Positions 8,847-15,956 of a DNA stretch of 64,000 nt are shown here, piece by piece. Under the pieces are notes generated by a model. The model saw nothing but the letters and a program-made list of their open reading frames with translations, made no database searches and was not told the DNA's origin. The translations under genes were made by a program, and so were the position numbers. This DNA comes from Paucibacter sp. KBW04. GTDB taxonomy: Bacteria; Pseudomonadota; Gammaproteobacteria; Burkholderiales; Burkholderiaceae_C. Where the stretch lies: contig NZ_QAJN01000021.1 of assembly GCF_003852425.1 (NCBI RefSeq), forward strand, positions 87,330-151,329, in the 5' to 3' direction. Every line of letters starts with the position of its first letter. Positions within the stretch are counted from its first letter, which is position 1.

Positions 8847-11252
8847 ATGAATTCCATCAAGCAAGGCCGGGTCCTGGCTTCTCTCAAGGCCGCCGCGATG
8901 GCGCAAAAACGTGGCGACTTGAACGCGGCGGCGAAGTGCTATCGCGCCGTGCTTCGCGATGCGCCCGCGCATCCCCTCGCTTTGCGCTTTCTCGGGAATG
9001 CTGCGCGACAAGCGGGTCAAGGTGAGCAAGCCGTCGAGTTGCTGGCTGGGGCGATCGCGGCCGCGCCGGAGGATCCCGCACTTCGCACGGAGTACGCGCT
9101 GGCGCTGTTCGAGATGAATCAGCTGGATGAGGCGCAGACCCAGTTGTTGCGCGCGCTCGATTTGGGGCCGCCCAGTGCTGACGGTCTGGTGCTGCTCGCC
9201 AAGGTGCAAGAGCGTCGCGGTCAGACCCAGGAAATGTTGGCGACTCTGTACGCCGCGACGCAGGCCTTTCCACGGGATTGGCGCCACTTCATGCGCTTGG
9301 GCGCCGCCTTGGCTGGGGCGGGCAATTGGACGGTGGCCGAGCAATGTTTTTCCTGTGCCAGTCAGTTGGCGCCCACGCGCTCGGACTGTCATTTCAACCA
9401 TGCGCTGGCCTTGCGTGAAACAGGTCAATTGCCAGCGGCGGTGGATGCCTTCGAGCGCGCCATCAAGGCGCAACCGGATTCGGCCTCAGCCTTTCTCGAA
9501 CTTGGTGTCACTTACCAGCGGCTGGGCATTGCTGAGGCAGCCCTTCTGGCTTTCGACTGCGCCGAAGCCCAGTCGGCGCAGGACCCGCGTGTACTGCTGG
9601 AGCGGGCGCGGACTTTGCTGAGTCTGCAACGCAAAGACGAGGCATTGACGAATTTGCAGCTCATGGGCCAGCGCTTTCCCGAGCATGCCCTAGCCCACAA
9701 TCTGCGCGGCATGTTGCTGGCGGAGATGGGCCTGGCCGACGAGGCCTTTGCGGCCTATAGCCAGGCCATTCAAGTGCAGCCCGACTGTGTGGAGGCTTTG
9801 CACAACCGCGCCAATCTGCTGCTTGGCAGCCGCAGATTCACTCCTGCGCTGGCGGATTTCGACCGGGCCATGCAGCTCAAACCTCAGCTGGATTGGCTGC
9901 GCGGCCTGCGTCTGTATACGGCCATGCATGTATTTGACTGGGGCGGCTTTGAGGCCGAGCTCGCCGCCATCCTGCCGGAGCTGGCGAGTGGCCGGCGCAT
10001 TGTTCAGCCCCTTGTTCTGCAGACGCTGTGTGATGACGCTGCTGCGCAGCTTGCTGCCGCGCGCATCTGGATGGAGAGCATCGGCACTTCGCAGCGCGCA
10101 GGGCAGATGCCGCCGCGGGAACCCGGCGGCAAGCTCAAATTGGCCTATGTCTCGCGTGATTTCAAGGCGCACCCCATCGCCTACTTGCTGGCCGAAGTTA
10201 TCGAGTTGCATGACCGAGAACGTTTCGAGGTGATCGCCATCAACTATGGCCCGGCCACCCGCGACCCCATGCAGGAGCGGCTGCGCCAAGCCTTCGACGC
10301 CTTTCACGACGTGGAGACCTTGAGTGACGCGCAAATCGCCGCGCTGTGCAGAAGCCTGGGTGTTGATGTTGCGGTCGATCTGACGGGCTTCACTCAAGGC
10401 GCAAGGCCCGGCATCTTTTTCCAGGGGGCAGCGCCGCTGCAGCTGCTGTATCTGGGCTATCTGGGCAGTTCAGGCTCGGCCGTCTACGACTATGTGATTG
10501 CCGACGAGGTCTTGGTGCCGCCCGAGAGCCGCCCCTTCTTTGACGAGAAGCTGCTGTACCTGCCCTGGTATCAGTGCAATGACCGCCAGCGCCCTCGGCC
10601 CTCGACCGGCTTGCGCCGGATCGACGTGGGCCTGCCCGATCAAGCCTTTGTCTTTTGCTGCTTCAACAACTCCTGCAAGATCAACCCCGCACAGTTTGCG
10701 CGTTGGGCCGAGATCTTGCGCGCCCAGCCACAGGCCGTGCTTTGGCTCTTGGAAGAAGACCCGCTTGCGGCCCAGAACCTGTGCAGGCATGCGAGTGAAT
10801 GGGGCATAGAGCCGCAGCGCCTGGTGTTCGCGCCGCGTTGCTCCCGTGAGTCTTATCTGGAACGTCTGGGGCTGGCCGATCTGTTTCTCGACACCCTGCC
10901 TTACAACGCAGGCACCACCGCCAGCGACGCCTTGTGGATGGGTCTGCCGGTGCTGACCCTGCCCGGCCAGTCTTTTGCCAGCCGTATGGCGGCCAGTTTG
11001 CTGAGGGCACTGGGCTGCGAAGCCTTGATTGCTCAGGACCAAGAGCACTACCGGGATCTCGCCATTCGAATCGCGGCTGAGCCTCGCTTTTATGCCCAGC
11101 TCAAGCAAGCGGTGTTGAGCGGGCGGGAGCACTCGAATCTGTTTGACACGCCGCGTTTCACGGCCCAGCTGGAGGCAGGCCTTGAATGGGTGCATGCGCG
11201 CAGGCTGGCGGGCCAGCCGGCCGAGGACTGCCGGCTCGCGCCGCTTCGCTGA
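8847..11252 (+). CDS. TPR / GT41 O-GlcNAc transferase-like protein (SPINDLY family)
   Basis: An 801-residue cytoplasmic protein. Residues about 5-350 are degenerate tetratricopeptide repeats, about nine units, with typical YRAVLRDAPAHPLALRFLG-like helices. Residues about 420-790 form the family 41 glycosyltransferase domain: YVSRDFKAHPIAYLL, DVAVDLTGFTQGARPGIF, PLQLLYLGYLGSSGS, VFCCFNNSCKINP, LDTLPYNAGTTASDALW and GLPVLTLPGQSFASR. These are the donor-binding and catalytic motifs of bacterial OGT-like enzymes, which transfer a sugar (often GlcNAc or glucose) to Ser/Thr of proteins. A GAGGAAA site precedes the ATG. The acceptor protein is not evident from the neighbours. The gene converges on the S53 peptidase gene with 14 bases between stops. 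Confidence 0.9.
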   Translation: MNSIKQGRVLASLKAAAMAQKRGDLNAAAKCYRAVLRDAPAHPLALRFLGNAARQAGQGEQAVELLAGAIAAAPEDPALRTEYALALFEMNQLDEAQTQLLRALDLGPPSADGLVLLAKVQERRGQTQEMLATLYAATQAFPRDWRHFMRLGAALAGAGNWTVAEQCFSCASQLAPTRSDCHFNHALALRETGQLPAAVDAFERAIKAQPDSASAFLELGVTYQRLGIAEAALLAFDCAEAQSAQDPRVLLERARTLLSLQRKDEALTNLQLMGQRFPEHALAHNLRGMLLAEMGLADEAFAAYSQAIQVQPDCVEALHNRANLLLGSRRFTPALADFDRAMQLKPQLDWLRGLRLYTAMHVFDWGGFEAELAAILPELASGRRIVQPLVLQTLCDDAAAQLAAARIWMESIGTSQRAGQMPPREPGGKLKLAYVSRDFKAHPIAYLLAEVIELHDRERFEVIAINYGPATRDPMQERLRQAFDAFHDVETLSDAQIAALCRSLGVDVAVDLTGFTQGARPGIFFQGAAPLQLLYLGYLGSSGSAVYDYVIADEVLVPPESRPFFDEKLLYLPWYQCNDRQRPRPSTGLRRIDVGLPDQAFVFCCFNNSCKINPAQFARWAEILRAQPQAVLWLLEEDPLAAQNLCRHASEWGIEPQRLVFAPRCSRESYLERLGLADLFLDTLPYNAGTTASDALWMGLPVLTLPGQSFASRMAASLLRALGCEALIAQDQEHYRDLAIRIAAEPRFYAQLKQAVLSGREHSNLFDTPRFTAQLEAGLEWVHARRLAGQPAEDCRLAPLR

Positions 11253-11266
11253 AGCCTGCCCTCGCT

Positions 11267-13645
11267 CTACTTGGCGCTTACCGTGATGGGCAGGCTGGCC
11301 GTGGCCGTCTGGCCGGTGGAGTCCTGCACCACGATCTTCAGCGTGTAGCTGCCGGTGATGGGCTTGGCCCAGCTGGCCGTGATGTTCATGCCATTGGCCG
11401 AGAACATCATGCCCAGCGGCACCCCCGAGATGGAGATGGAGACGGCGCTGACGCCGGGATCGCTGATGCTGATCAAAGCGCTGAGGGGCTTGCCTGCCAC
11501 GCCGCTGACCGCCGGGGCCGTGATCTGCGGGCCGCTGGCCGCGATCTTGACGCTGATCAGGGCCTGGCCGCTGAGGCCGGTCTTGCCGTCCTTGACCGTG
11601 ACCGTCACGCTATAGCTGCCGAGCACAGGCTTGGCCCAGCTCAGGACGCCGCTGCTGCTGACCGTCATGCCGCTGGGGGCAGCGCTCAAGCTGTAAGTCA
11701 GTGGGTTGGCAGCGCTGGTGATCAGGCTGTAGGACAGGGCGACGCCGGGCTTGCCCGTTAAGTTGGCGGCGCTGACCGTGGGCGCCACCGGGGCCGGGGC
11801 GGCGGCGATATTGACGCTGTAGACCGCCTGGCCGCTGAGACCGGTTTTTGCGTCCTTGGCGATCACGCTCACCGCATAGCTGCCGGCCGCCGGGCTGGGC
11901 CAGCTGACCACGCCGGTGCTGGCCGCAATCGTCATGCCCGCAGGCGCAGCGCTGAGGCTGAAGCTCAGGGCATTGGGGCCGCTGGCCGAGGCGGTGAAGC
12001 TGAGGGCCTTGCCCACCTGGCCGCTGATGCTGGCGGGCGTCACCACCGGTGCGCTGACCGGGGCGGCCACGCCGCTGAGTTGGCTCAGCAGGCTGGCGGC
12101 ATTGGGCGTGCCCAGGCCGGTGGCGGTGTCATAGCCGATCTTGGCGGCGCAGCTGGCGCAAGTGCCGTTGCTGCCCTTGTTGATGTCGGCAAAGGCGGCG
12201 GCATAGTTGCCCGGCACGCTGGCGATGCTGGCGTAGAGCGCGCCGTGGGCCTGGCCCAGCACGGGCTTGGCGACTTGGGCGCGCACGGCATTGGCGACGG
12301 CCAGCAGGCCGGCCCATTGCGGCGTGGCCAGGCTGGTGCCGCCGGCGCTGATCCAGTTGACCGCGCCGCCGCTGCTGGTCAGCACGGCCACGTATTGGCC
12401 GGTGCTGGGGTCGGCGTTGAAGGCCACATCGGCCACGCTGCGGCGCAGCGGCGTGCCCATGCCGGGCACCGTGGATTTCTGATAGCTGGGCGTGGCCGTG
12501 TAAGCACTGACGCCACCGCCGGTGCCGGACCAGGTGAGCTCGCTGCGTGTGCCCGTGCCGCTGTAGGTGAGACTGGTGCCGCTGACGGCCAAAACATTCG
12601 GCGAGACGGCGGGCCAGGACACGGCCGCACCGGAGTCGCCGGTGGCGGCCAAATAGCTCATCTTGGCGGCAGCAAACGCGGCATCGACCGAGGCGGTGTA
12701 CGTGCCTTCATTGGCACCAAAGCTCATCGAGACAACGCCCGGGCCCATGGCATTGGCCAGTTTGACGGCGCCCAGCAAAGCATTCAAAGAAGCGTCGGCG
12801 GATTCGATCAGCACGATGCGGGCCAAGGGGGCGATGGCATGGGCCCATTGCACATCCAACGCAATCTCGGTGGCCCAGCCGGAGTTGTAGGCGGGTGCCG
12901 AGGCCGTCATGCCGCCGGCCGGCGTGCTGTAGACCTGGCTGAATTCGCAGGCCTTGCTCGAGGCCGCCGCCAGGGGCAGGGCGGTACTGCTGGCAATCGC
13001 CTTTGTTGTGCAAGTGGGCAGGCCGAACTTGCTGTTGAAGGCGGCCAACTCGGCGGCGATATAGGGGTCGTGGTAGGCGTCGACGATGTAAACCGTCTGG
13101 CCCGCACCCAGCTGCGCCGCTTGCGCGGCCGTCAGGCTGGCGCCGGCCACAGGCAGGGCGGGCAGGCCGTAGGCGGCGCGGATCTGGGCCGGGCTGTAGG
13201 TCGAGACCACGCCGCTGCCGGCCATGGGGCTGACCCCGGTGCTGGCGCTGGTGTTGACACTGAGTGCGTGGCTGCGACTGGCGGCCTCCAGGGTCTGCAC
13301 GGTCAGCCCTCGGGTGGACAAGCTGCTCAGCTCGGCCGGGACCGACTGCCGACGCGGGCCGCTGAGGGCCGAGGCATTGGGGTTGAGGCGATCGCCGTCC
13401 CCCGGCTCGTCCAGCAGCAGCGGTGCGACGTGGAAGGCGGGCTTGACCTCCGTTTGAGCGGCCGCGCTGGGCAGATCATCCGTCTGCAGCTGCAAAGTGG
13501 TGGTGGCGCTGGCCAAGGGCGCCAGGTTGGGCTCGGTCGCCACATCGGGGCGGCCGCCGCCGCAGGCGCTGAGCAGGAGCAAGGCGGCGCTCAGCAGGCT
13601 GAGGCGGGGCAGGTTTGCTTGCGAAGAGGGCTTTGCTACCGACAT
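11267..13645 (-). CDS. secreted S53 (sedolisin-type) peptidase lipoprotein with C-terminal Ig-like domains
   Basis: A 792-residue protein. The start at 13645 gives a lipoprotein signal with lipobox LSAC and acylated Cys28. A propeptide-like region is followed by the sedolisin domain at about 150-520. Catalytic residues are visible: Glu260 and Asp264 in TEIALDVQW, oxyanion Asp337 in ATGDSGA, and Ser438 in GGTSLATPQWAG. The calcium-site ending FADINKGSNGT...GYDTATGLGTP is present. Residues about 530-790 hold three tandem putative-Ig (He_PIG-like) repeats ending in VNIAA, VKIAA and VTVSA. It should act at the outer membrane or outside the cell on proteins at acidic to neutral pH. A c-di-GMP-I riboswitch lies in its leader. 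Confidence 0.9.
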   Translation of the reverse strand: MSVAKPSSQANLPRLSLLSAALLLLSACGGGRPDVATEPNLAPLASATTTLQLQTDDLPSAAAQTEVKPAFHVAPLLLDEPGDGDRLNPNASALSGPRRQSVPAELSSLSTRGLTVQTLEAASRSHALSVNTSASTGVSPMAGSGVVSTYSPAQIRAAYGLPALPVAGASLTAAQAAQLGAGQTVYIVDAYHDPYIAAELAAFNSKFGLPTCTTKAIASSTALPLAAASSKACEFSQVYSTPAGGMTASAPAYNSGWATEIALDVQWAHAIAPLARIVLIESADASLNALLGAVKLANAMGPGVVSMSFGANEGTYTASVDAAFAAAKMSYLAATGDSGAAVSWPAVSPNVLAVSGTSLTYSGTGTRSELTWSGTGGGVSAYTATPSYQKSTVPGMGTPLRRSVADVAFNADPSTGQYVAVLTSSGGAVNWISAGGTSLATPQWAGLLAVANAVRAQVAKPVLGQAHGALYASIASVPGNYAAAFADINKGSNGTCASCAAKIGYDTATGLGTPNAASLLSQLSGVAAPVSAPVVTPASISGQVGKALSFTASASGPNALSFSLSAAPAGMTIAASTGVVSWPSPAAGSYAVSVIAKDAKTGLSGQAVYSVNIAAAPAPVAPTVSAANLTGKPGVALSYSLITSAANPLTYSLSAAPSGMTVSSSGVLSWAKPVLGSYSVTVTVKDGKTGLSGQALISVKIAASGPQITAPAVSGVAGKPLSALISISDPGVSAVSISISGVPLGMMFSANGMNITASWAKPITGSYTLKIVVQDSTGQTATASLPITVSAK

Positions 13646-13744
13646 GTCCAGGGCACTCCGAGAAGGAAGGCGAGGGCCACGCCGGATCAATGAGCTTGGG
13701 CTGAGGTCGCTGCAGCCATTGCTGTCGCGTCCTGCCCCGGCTTT

Positions 13745-13767
13745 GCGGCCAGGGAGAACCCGGCCGC
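13745..13767 (-). other. stem-loop between riboswitch and S53 gene
   Basis: GCGGCC and GGCCGC arms enclose an 11-base loop, ten bases downstream of the c-di-GMP aptamer on the minus strand. No T-run follows, so it is not a standard terminator. It may belong to the expression platform of the riboswitch. Confidence 0.45.
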
Positions 13768-13776
13768 TCTGCGCTT

Positions 13777-13866
13777 CATTGGCAACCCCGCTGCCCTGGC
13801 GCTTGCGCGCGGTAGGCCGGTGGCTTTGCGTCCCCGTCTTTCGACGGGTTTGCCCTCTGTTACTGC
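13777..13866 (-). ncRNA. cyclic di-GMP-I (GEMM) riboswitch
   Basis: Read on the minus strand, this leader carries the GEMM-I core in order: AGGGCAAACC, a stem closed by a GAAA tetraloop (CGTC-GAAA-GACG, 13835-13846), GGGACGCAAAGCC, the CCGGCCTACC segment, a second hairpin (GCGCGCAAGCGC), then AGGGCAGCGGGGTTGCC. This closely follows the well-known Vibrio Vc2 aptamer, including the tetraloop and tetraloop-receptor layout. The 3' end is about 130 bases before the S53 peptidase ATG, so the sensor most likely sets expression of that secreted protease according to cellular c-di-GMP. Whether the switch acts on transcription or translation is unclear: there is a GC stem at 13745-13767 but no T-run. 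The aptamer call is strong; ligand preference (c-di-GMP rather than cGAMP) is inferred. Confidence 0.93.
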
Positions 13867-14051
13867 AAATCTTTCAGCGCCGCCAGGCCTCATGCTTAGC
13901 GGTCATCTTTATCAACTCTAGCGATTTCCCTGAGCGCCATCAGGGCCTACGGAGAATTTGGCCGATTGGCGTGACAAATTGGCGTGGCGCTGTGGTGGCG
14001 GCGCTCCGCAATGTTGTCCGCCAGGGCGCTCTCCGACAGTCTGGGCGGGGC

Positions 14052-14330
14052 TTAGAAGCGCATACCCAGGCCGACGCCGACCAGCAGCGGATCCACCTTG
14101 AACTCGCCGATGTCCTTGCCCGCGGAGCTCACGGTGGTCTTGATCTGAACCCTTTTGATGTCGATGCTCAGCACCAGGTTCTTGGCGATTTCGATGTCGG
14201 CGCCGATCTGCGCTGCGAAGCCAAAGCTGTTGTTCTTCAGGTTCAGGTCCAGCGCGTTCAGGCTGGAGTCGAACTTGATGTTGGACAGATGGGTGTAGTT
14301 CAGACCCAGGCCCAAAGAGGGGGGGCCTGT
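14052..14330 (-). pseudogene. ompW 3'-fragment (truncated duplicate)
   Basis: The frame ending at 14052 encodes about the last 90 residues of an OmpW protein (LGLNYTHLSNIKFD, ALDLNLKNNSFGFAAQIGAD, and a final GVGLGMRF). It aligns closely with the end of the intact ompW just upstream at 14470-15117. Upstream of about 14330 the similarity stops inside the barrel: signal peptide and N-terminal strands are missing. The fragment lies beyond the ompW terminator and has no visible start signal, so it should be silent. Third-position differences with conserved amino acids suggest that the copy evolved under selection before it was broken. Confidence 0.85.
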
Positions 14331-14388
14331 CAGCTGGTTTTCCGAAGCGGAGCGAGCGCTGCTCAAGCGCTTGCCAGACTCAAAAACA

Positions 14389-14421
14389 AAAAAGCCACGG
14401 CGCTCGAGCTCGTGGCTTTTT
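14389..14421 (-). terminator. rho-independent terminator of ompW
   Basis: AAAAAGCCACG at 14389-14399 pairs with CGTGGCTTTTT at 14411-14421, giving a strong stem followed by a T-run on the minus strand, 49 bases past the ompW stop. A-runs on the other side make it potentially bidirectional. It separates intact ompW from the truncated copy. Confidence 0.88.
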
Positions 14422-14469
14422 CTTGAAGGCTGAGCGGCGGGGCCGCTCAAGTCCTGGCTTCGCGGATGA

Positions 14470-15117
14470 TCAGAAGCGCATGCCCAGGCCGACGCCGATC
14501 AGCAGGGGGTCGACCTTGAAGTCGCCGATGTCATTGCCCTTGGAAGTGACGGTGGTCTTGATCTGCACCTTCTTGATGTCGACGTTCAGGAACAGATTCT
14601 TGCCAATTTGGAAGTCGGCACCGATCTGGGCCGAGAAACCGAAGCTGTTGTTCTTCAGGTTCAGGTCCAGCGCGTCCAGGCTGGGGTCGAACTTGATGTG
14701 CGAGATATTGGTGTAGTTCACGCCCAGGCCCACATAAGGACGGAAGGTGCCGGTGGGGATGAAGTGGTACTGCAGCGACAGGGTAGGAGGCAGGTGCTTG
14801 AAGCTACCGATCTTGCCCAGATTGCTCACCGACAGATCCTGCGATTGCGGGTAGGTCAGGATCAGCTCGGCGGCGATATTGGGGGTGAAGAAGTAGCTGA
14901 TGTCCACTTCGGGCAGCCACTTGTTGTTGATCGATGCGTCGGAAGACTTGCCCACCACGGCGGTCAGGGTGTCATGCAGCTGGCTGCTGTTGGTATTGGC
15001 CGATTGCAGATTCACGGCGCGGGCGCGCACCAGCCAGTTGCCTTCTTGTTGGGCTTGGGCGGCGAAGCTGGTGCTGGCCAGGGCGATGACAGCGAGGGAG
15101 GTAGCGAGCTTGTTCAT
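14470..15117 (-). CDS. ompW: OmpW family outer membrane protein
   Basis: A 215-residue eight-stranded outer-membrane barrel of normal OmpW length. A Sec signal peptide ends at SFAAQAQ. Family features are YFFTPNIAAELILTYPQS, PPTLSLQYHFIP, RPYVGLGVNYT and the terminal GLGMRF with C-terminal Phe used for BAM-mediated insertion. OmpW proteins form narrow hydrophobic channels and are often induced by oxygen limitation. Two FNR-like sequences lie upstream (15193-15206 and 15243-15256), matching a possible anaerobic control and the nitrate-respiration genes elsewhere in the window. A terminator and a broken duplicate follow. Confidence 0.92.
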   Translation of the reverse strand: MNKLATSLAVIALASTSFAAQAQQEGNWLVRARAVNLQSANTNSSQLHDTLTAVVGKSSDASINNKWLPEVDISYFFTPNIAAELILTYPQSQDLSVSNLGKIGSFKHLPPTLSLQYHFIPTGTFRPYVGLGVNYTNISHIKFDPSLDALDLNLKNNSFGFSAQIGADFQIGKNLFLNVDIKKVQIKTTVTSKGNDIGDFKVDPLLIGVGLGMRF

Positions 15118-15192
15118 GATGTTTGCAGCGTTTCCAAGTGATGGGATCGAGTCCCGATGACGCTATTGAAACGGTCGGCAAGGGGTTAACCC

Positions 15193-15206
15193 TTGATATT
15201 TCGCAA
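15193..15206 (-). promoter_or_regulatory. FNR-like half-conserved box upstream of ompW
   Basis: TTGATATTTCGCAA matches the FNR/Anr consensus TTGAT-N4-ATCAA at eight of ten positions. The same variant, TTGAT-N4-CGCAA, occurs upstream of narK at 63818-63831. It lies 76 bases before the ompW start. Function is inferred. Confidence 0.45.
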
Positions 15207-15242
15207 ACTCAAAAACCCGTGGGCGCGGCCGGCAGGGCCTGT

Positions 15243-15256
15243 TTGAGCTAGCTCAA
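15243..15256. promoter_or_regulatory. perfect palindrome TTGAGCTAGCTCAA
   Basis: A perfect 14-base palindrome with TTGAG and CTCAA arms around CTAG, placed between ompW and the FixJ-type regulator gene. The arms resemble CRP/FNR-family half sites. If bound at -41.5, the ompW transcript would start near 15208, next to the other FNR-like box. Which protein binds it is unknown. Confidence 0.45.
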
Positions 15257-15332
15257 GAAAGCGCTTGGCCGCTGCAGCGTTTGTGCAACTCGCGGCCACA
15301 GCGGGAGGGAACAGGCGTATGGAGGGCCGCCT

Positions 15333-15956
15333 TCAGTCCTGCAGCCAGGCGTGATGCTGCAGCCAGCGGCCCAGCTCGTTGTCATTGGCGAAGTCCAGCT
15401 TGGCAAAGAGATGGGCACGATGGCTCTCGACCGAGCGCGGGCTGCACGGTGGATCCAACATCCGTGCAACCTCTTTGTTAGGCCGGCCCAGGGCCACGTG
15501 GCGGGCCACCTCGCGCTCGCGCGGGGTCAGCAGGCGCCAGCGGGTCAGGGCATCGGCGCGCGCCTGGGCGGCGTCCAGGGCCTGAGGCAGCTTGGCCAGC
15601 AGCTCGGCGGTATTGGGTTTGACCACCCAGTCGAAGGCGCCCTTCTTGACCGCCTCGATGGCCATCGCGATCTCGCCATGACCCGACAGAAACAAGACCA
15701 CCAGCGGGCTGTGCAAGCCCAGCAGGCGCTCGAACACCTCCAGCCCGCTCAACAAGCCCTGGCCCATGCGCAGATCCAGGATCACGCAGCCGGGCTGCTG
15801 TGGGTCCAGCGCCTCCAAAAAGGCCTCGCCCGAGGCAAAGGCCTGCACCGGCTGGCCGCTGGCGAAGAGCAGCATCATCAGGGAGCGGCGCACCGCCTCA
15901 TCGTCGTCGACGACGTAGAGATTGAGCTTGTGATGGGGGCTGTTGCGGCTACTCAT
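15333..15956 (-). CDS. FixJ/LuxR-type response regulator
   Basis: A 207-residue two-domain response regulator. The receiver domain (about 10-125) has the acidic pocket in YVVDDDEAVRRSL, the phosphoacceptor Asp in CVILDLRMGQG, and Lys in VVKPN. The C-terminal LuxR helix-turn-helix begins at LTPREREVARHVALG and ends with SPRSVESHRAHLFAKL. The HTH is slightly unusual, with extra residues (DPPC) just before the recognition helix. Its ATG overlaps the stop of the upstream sensor kinase by the four bases ATGA, so translation is coupled. It probably controls the divergent KgtP-like permease. It resembles DctR/FixJ-type regulators of C4-dicarboxylate use. Confidence 0.92.
   Translation of the reverse strand: MSSRNSPHHKLNLYVVDDDEAVRRSLMMLLFASGQPVQAFASGEAFLEALDPQQPGCVILDLRMGQGLLSGLEVFERLLGLHSPLVVLFLSGHGEIAMAIEAVKKGAFDWVVKPNTAELLAKLPQALDAAQARADALTRWRLLTPREREVARHVALGRPNKEVARMLDPPCSPRSVESHRAHLFAKLDFANDNELGRWLQHHAWLQD

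Noticed and set aside
12080..13693. 537-codon open frame opposite the S53 peptidase gene
   Set aside because: It is a mirror of a GC-rich, Ala/Gly/Ser-rich coding strand. It has Gly/Ala/His-rich nonsense composition and no ribosome-binding site or domain.
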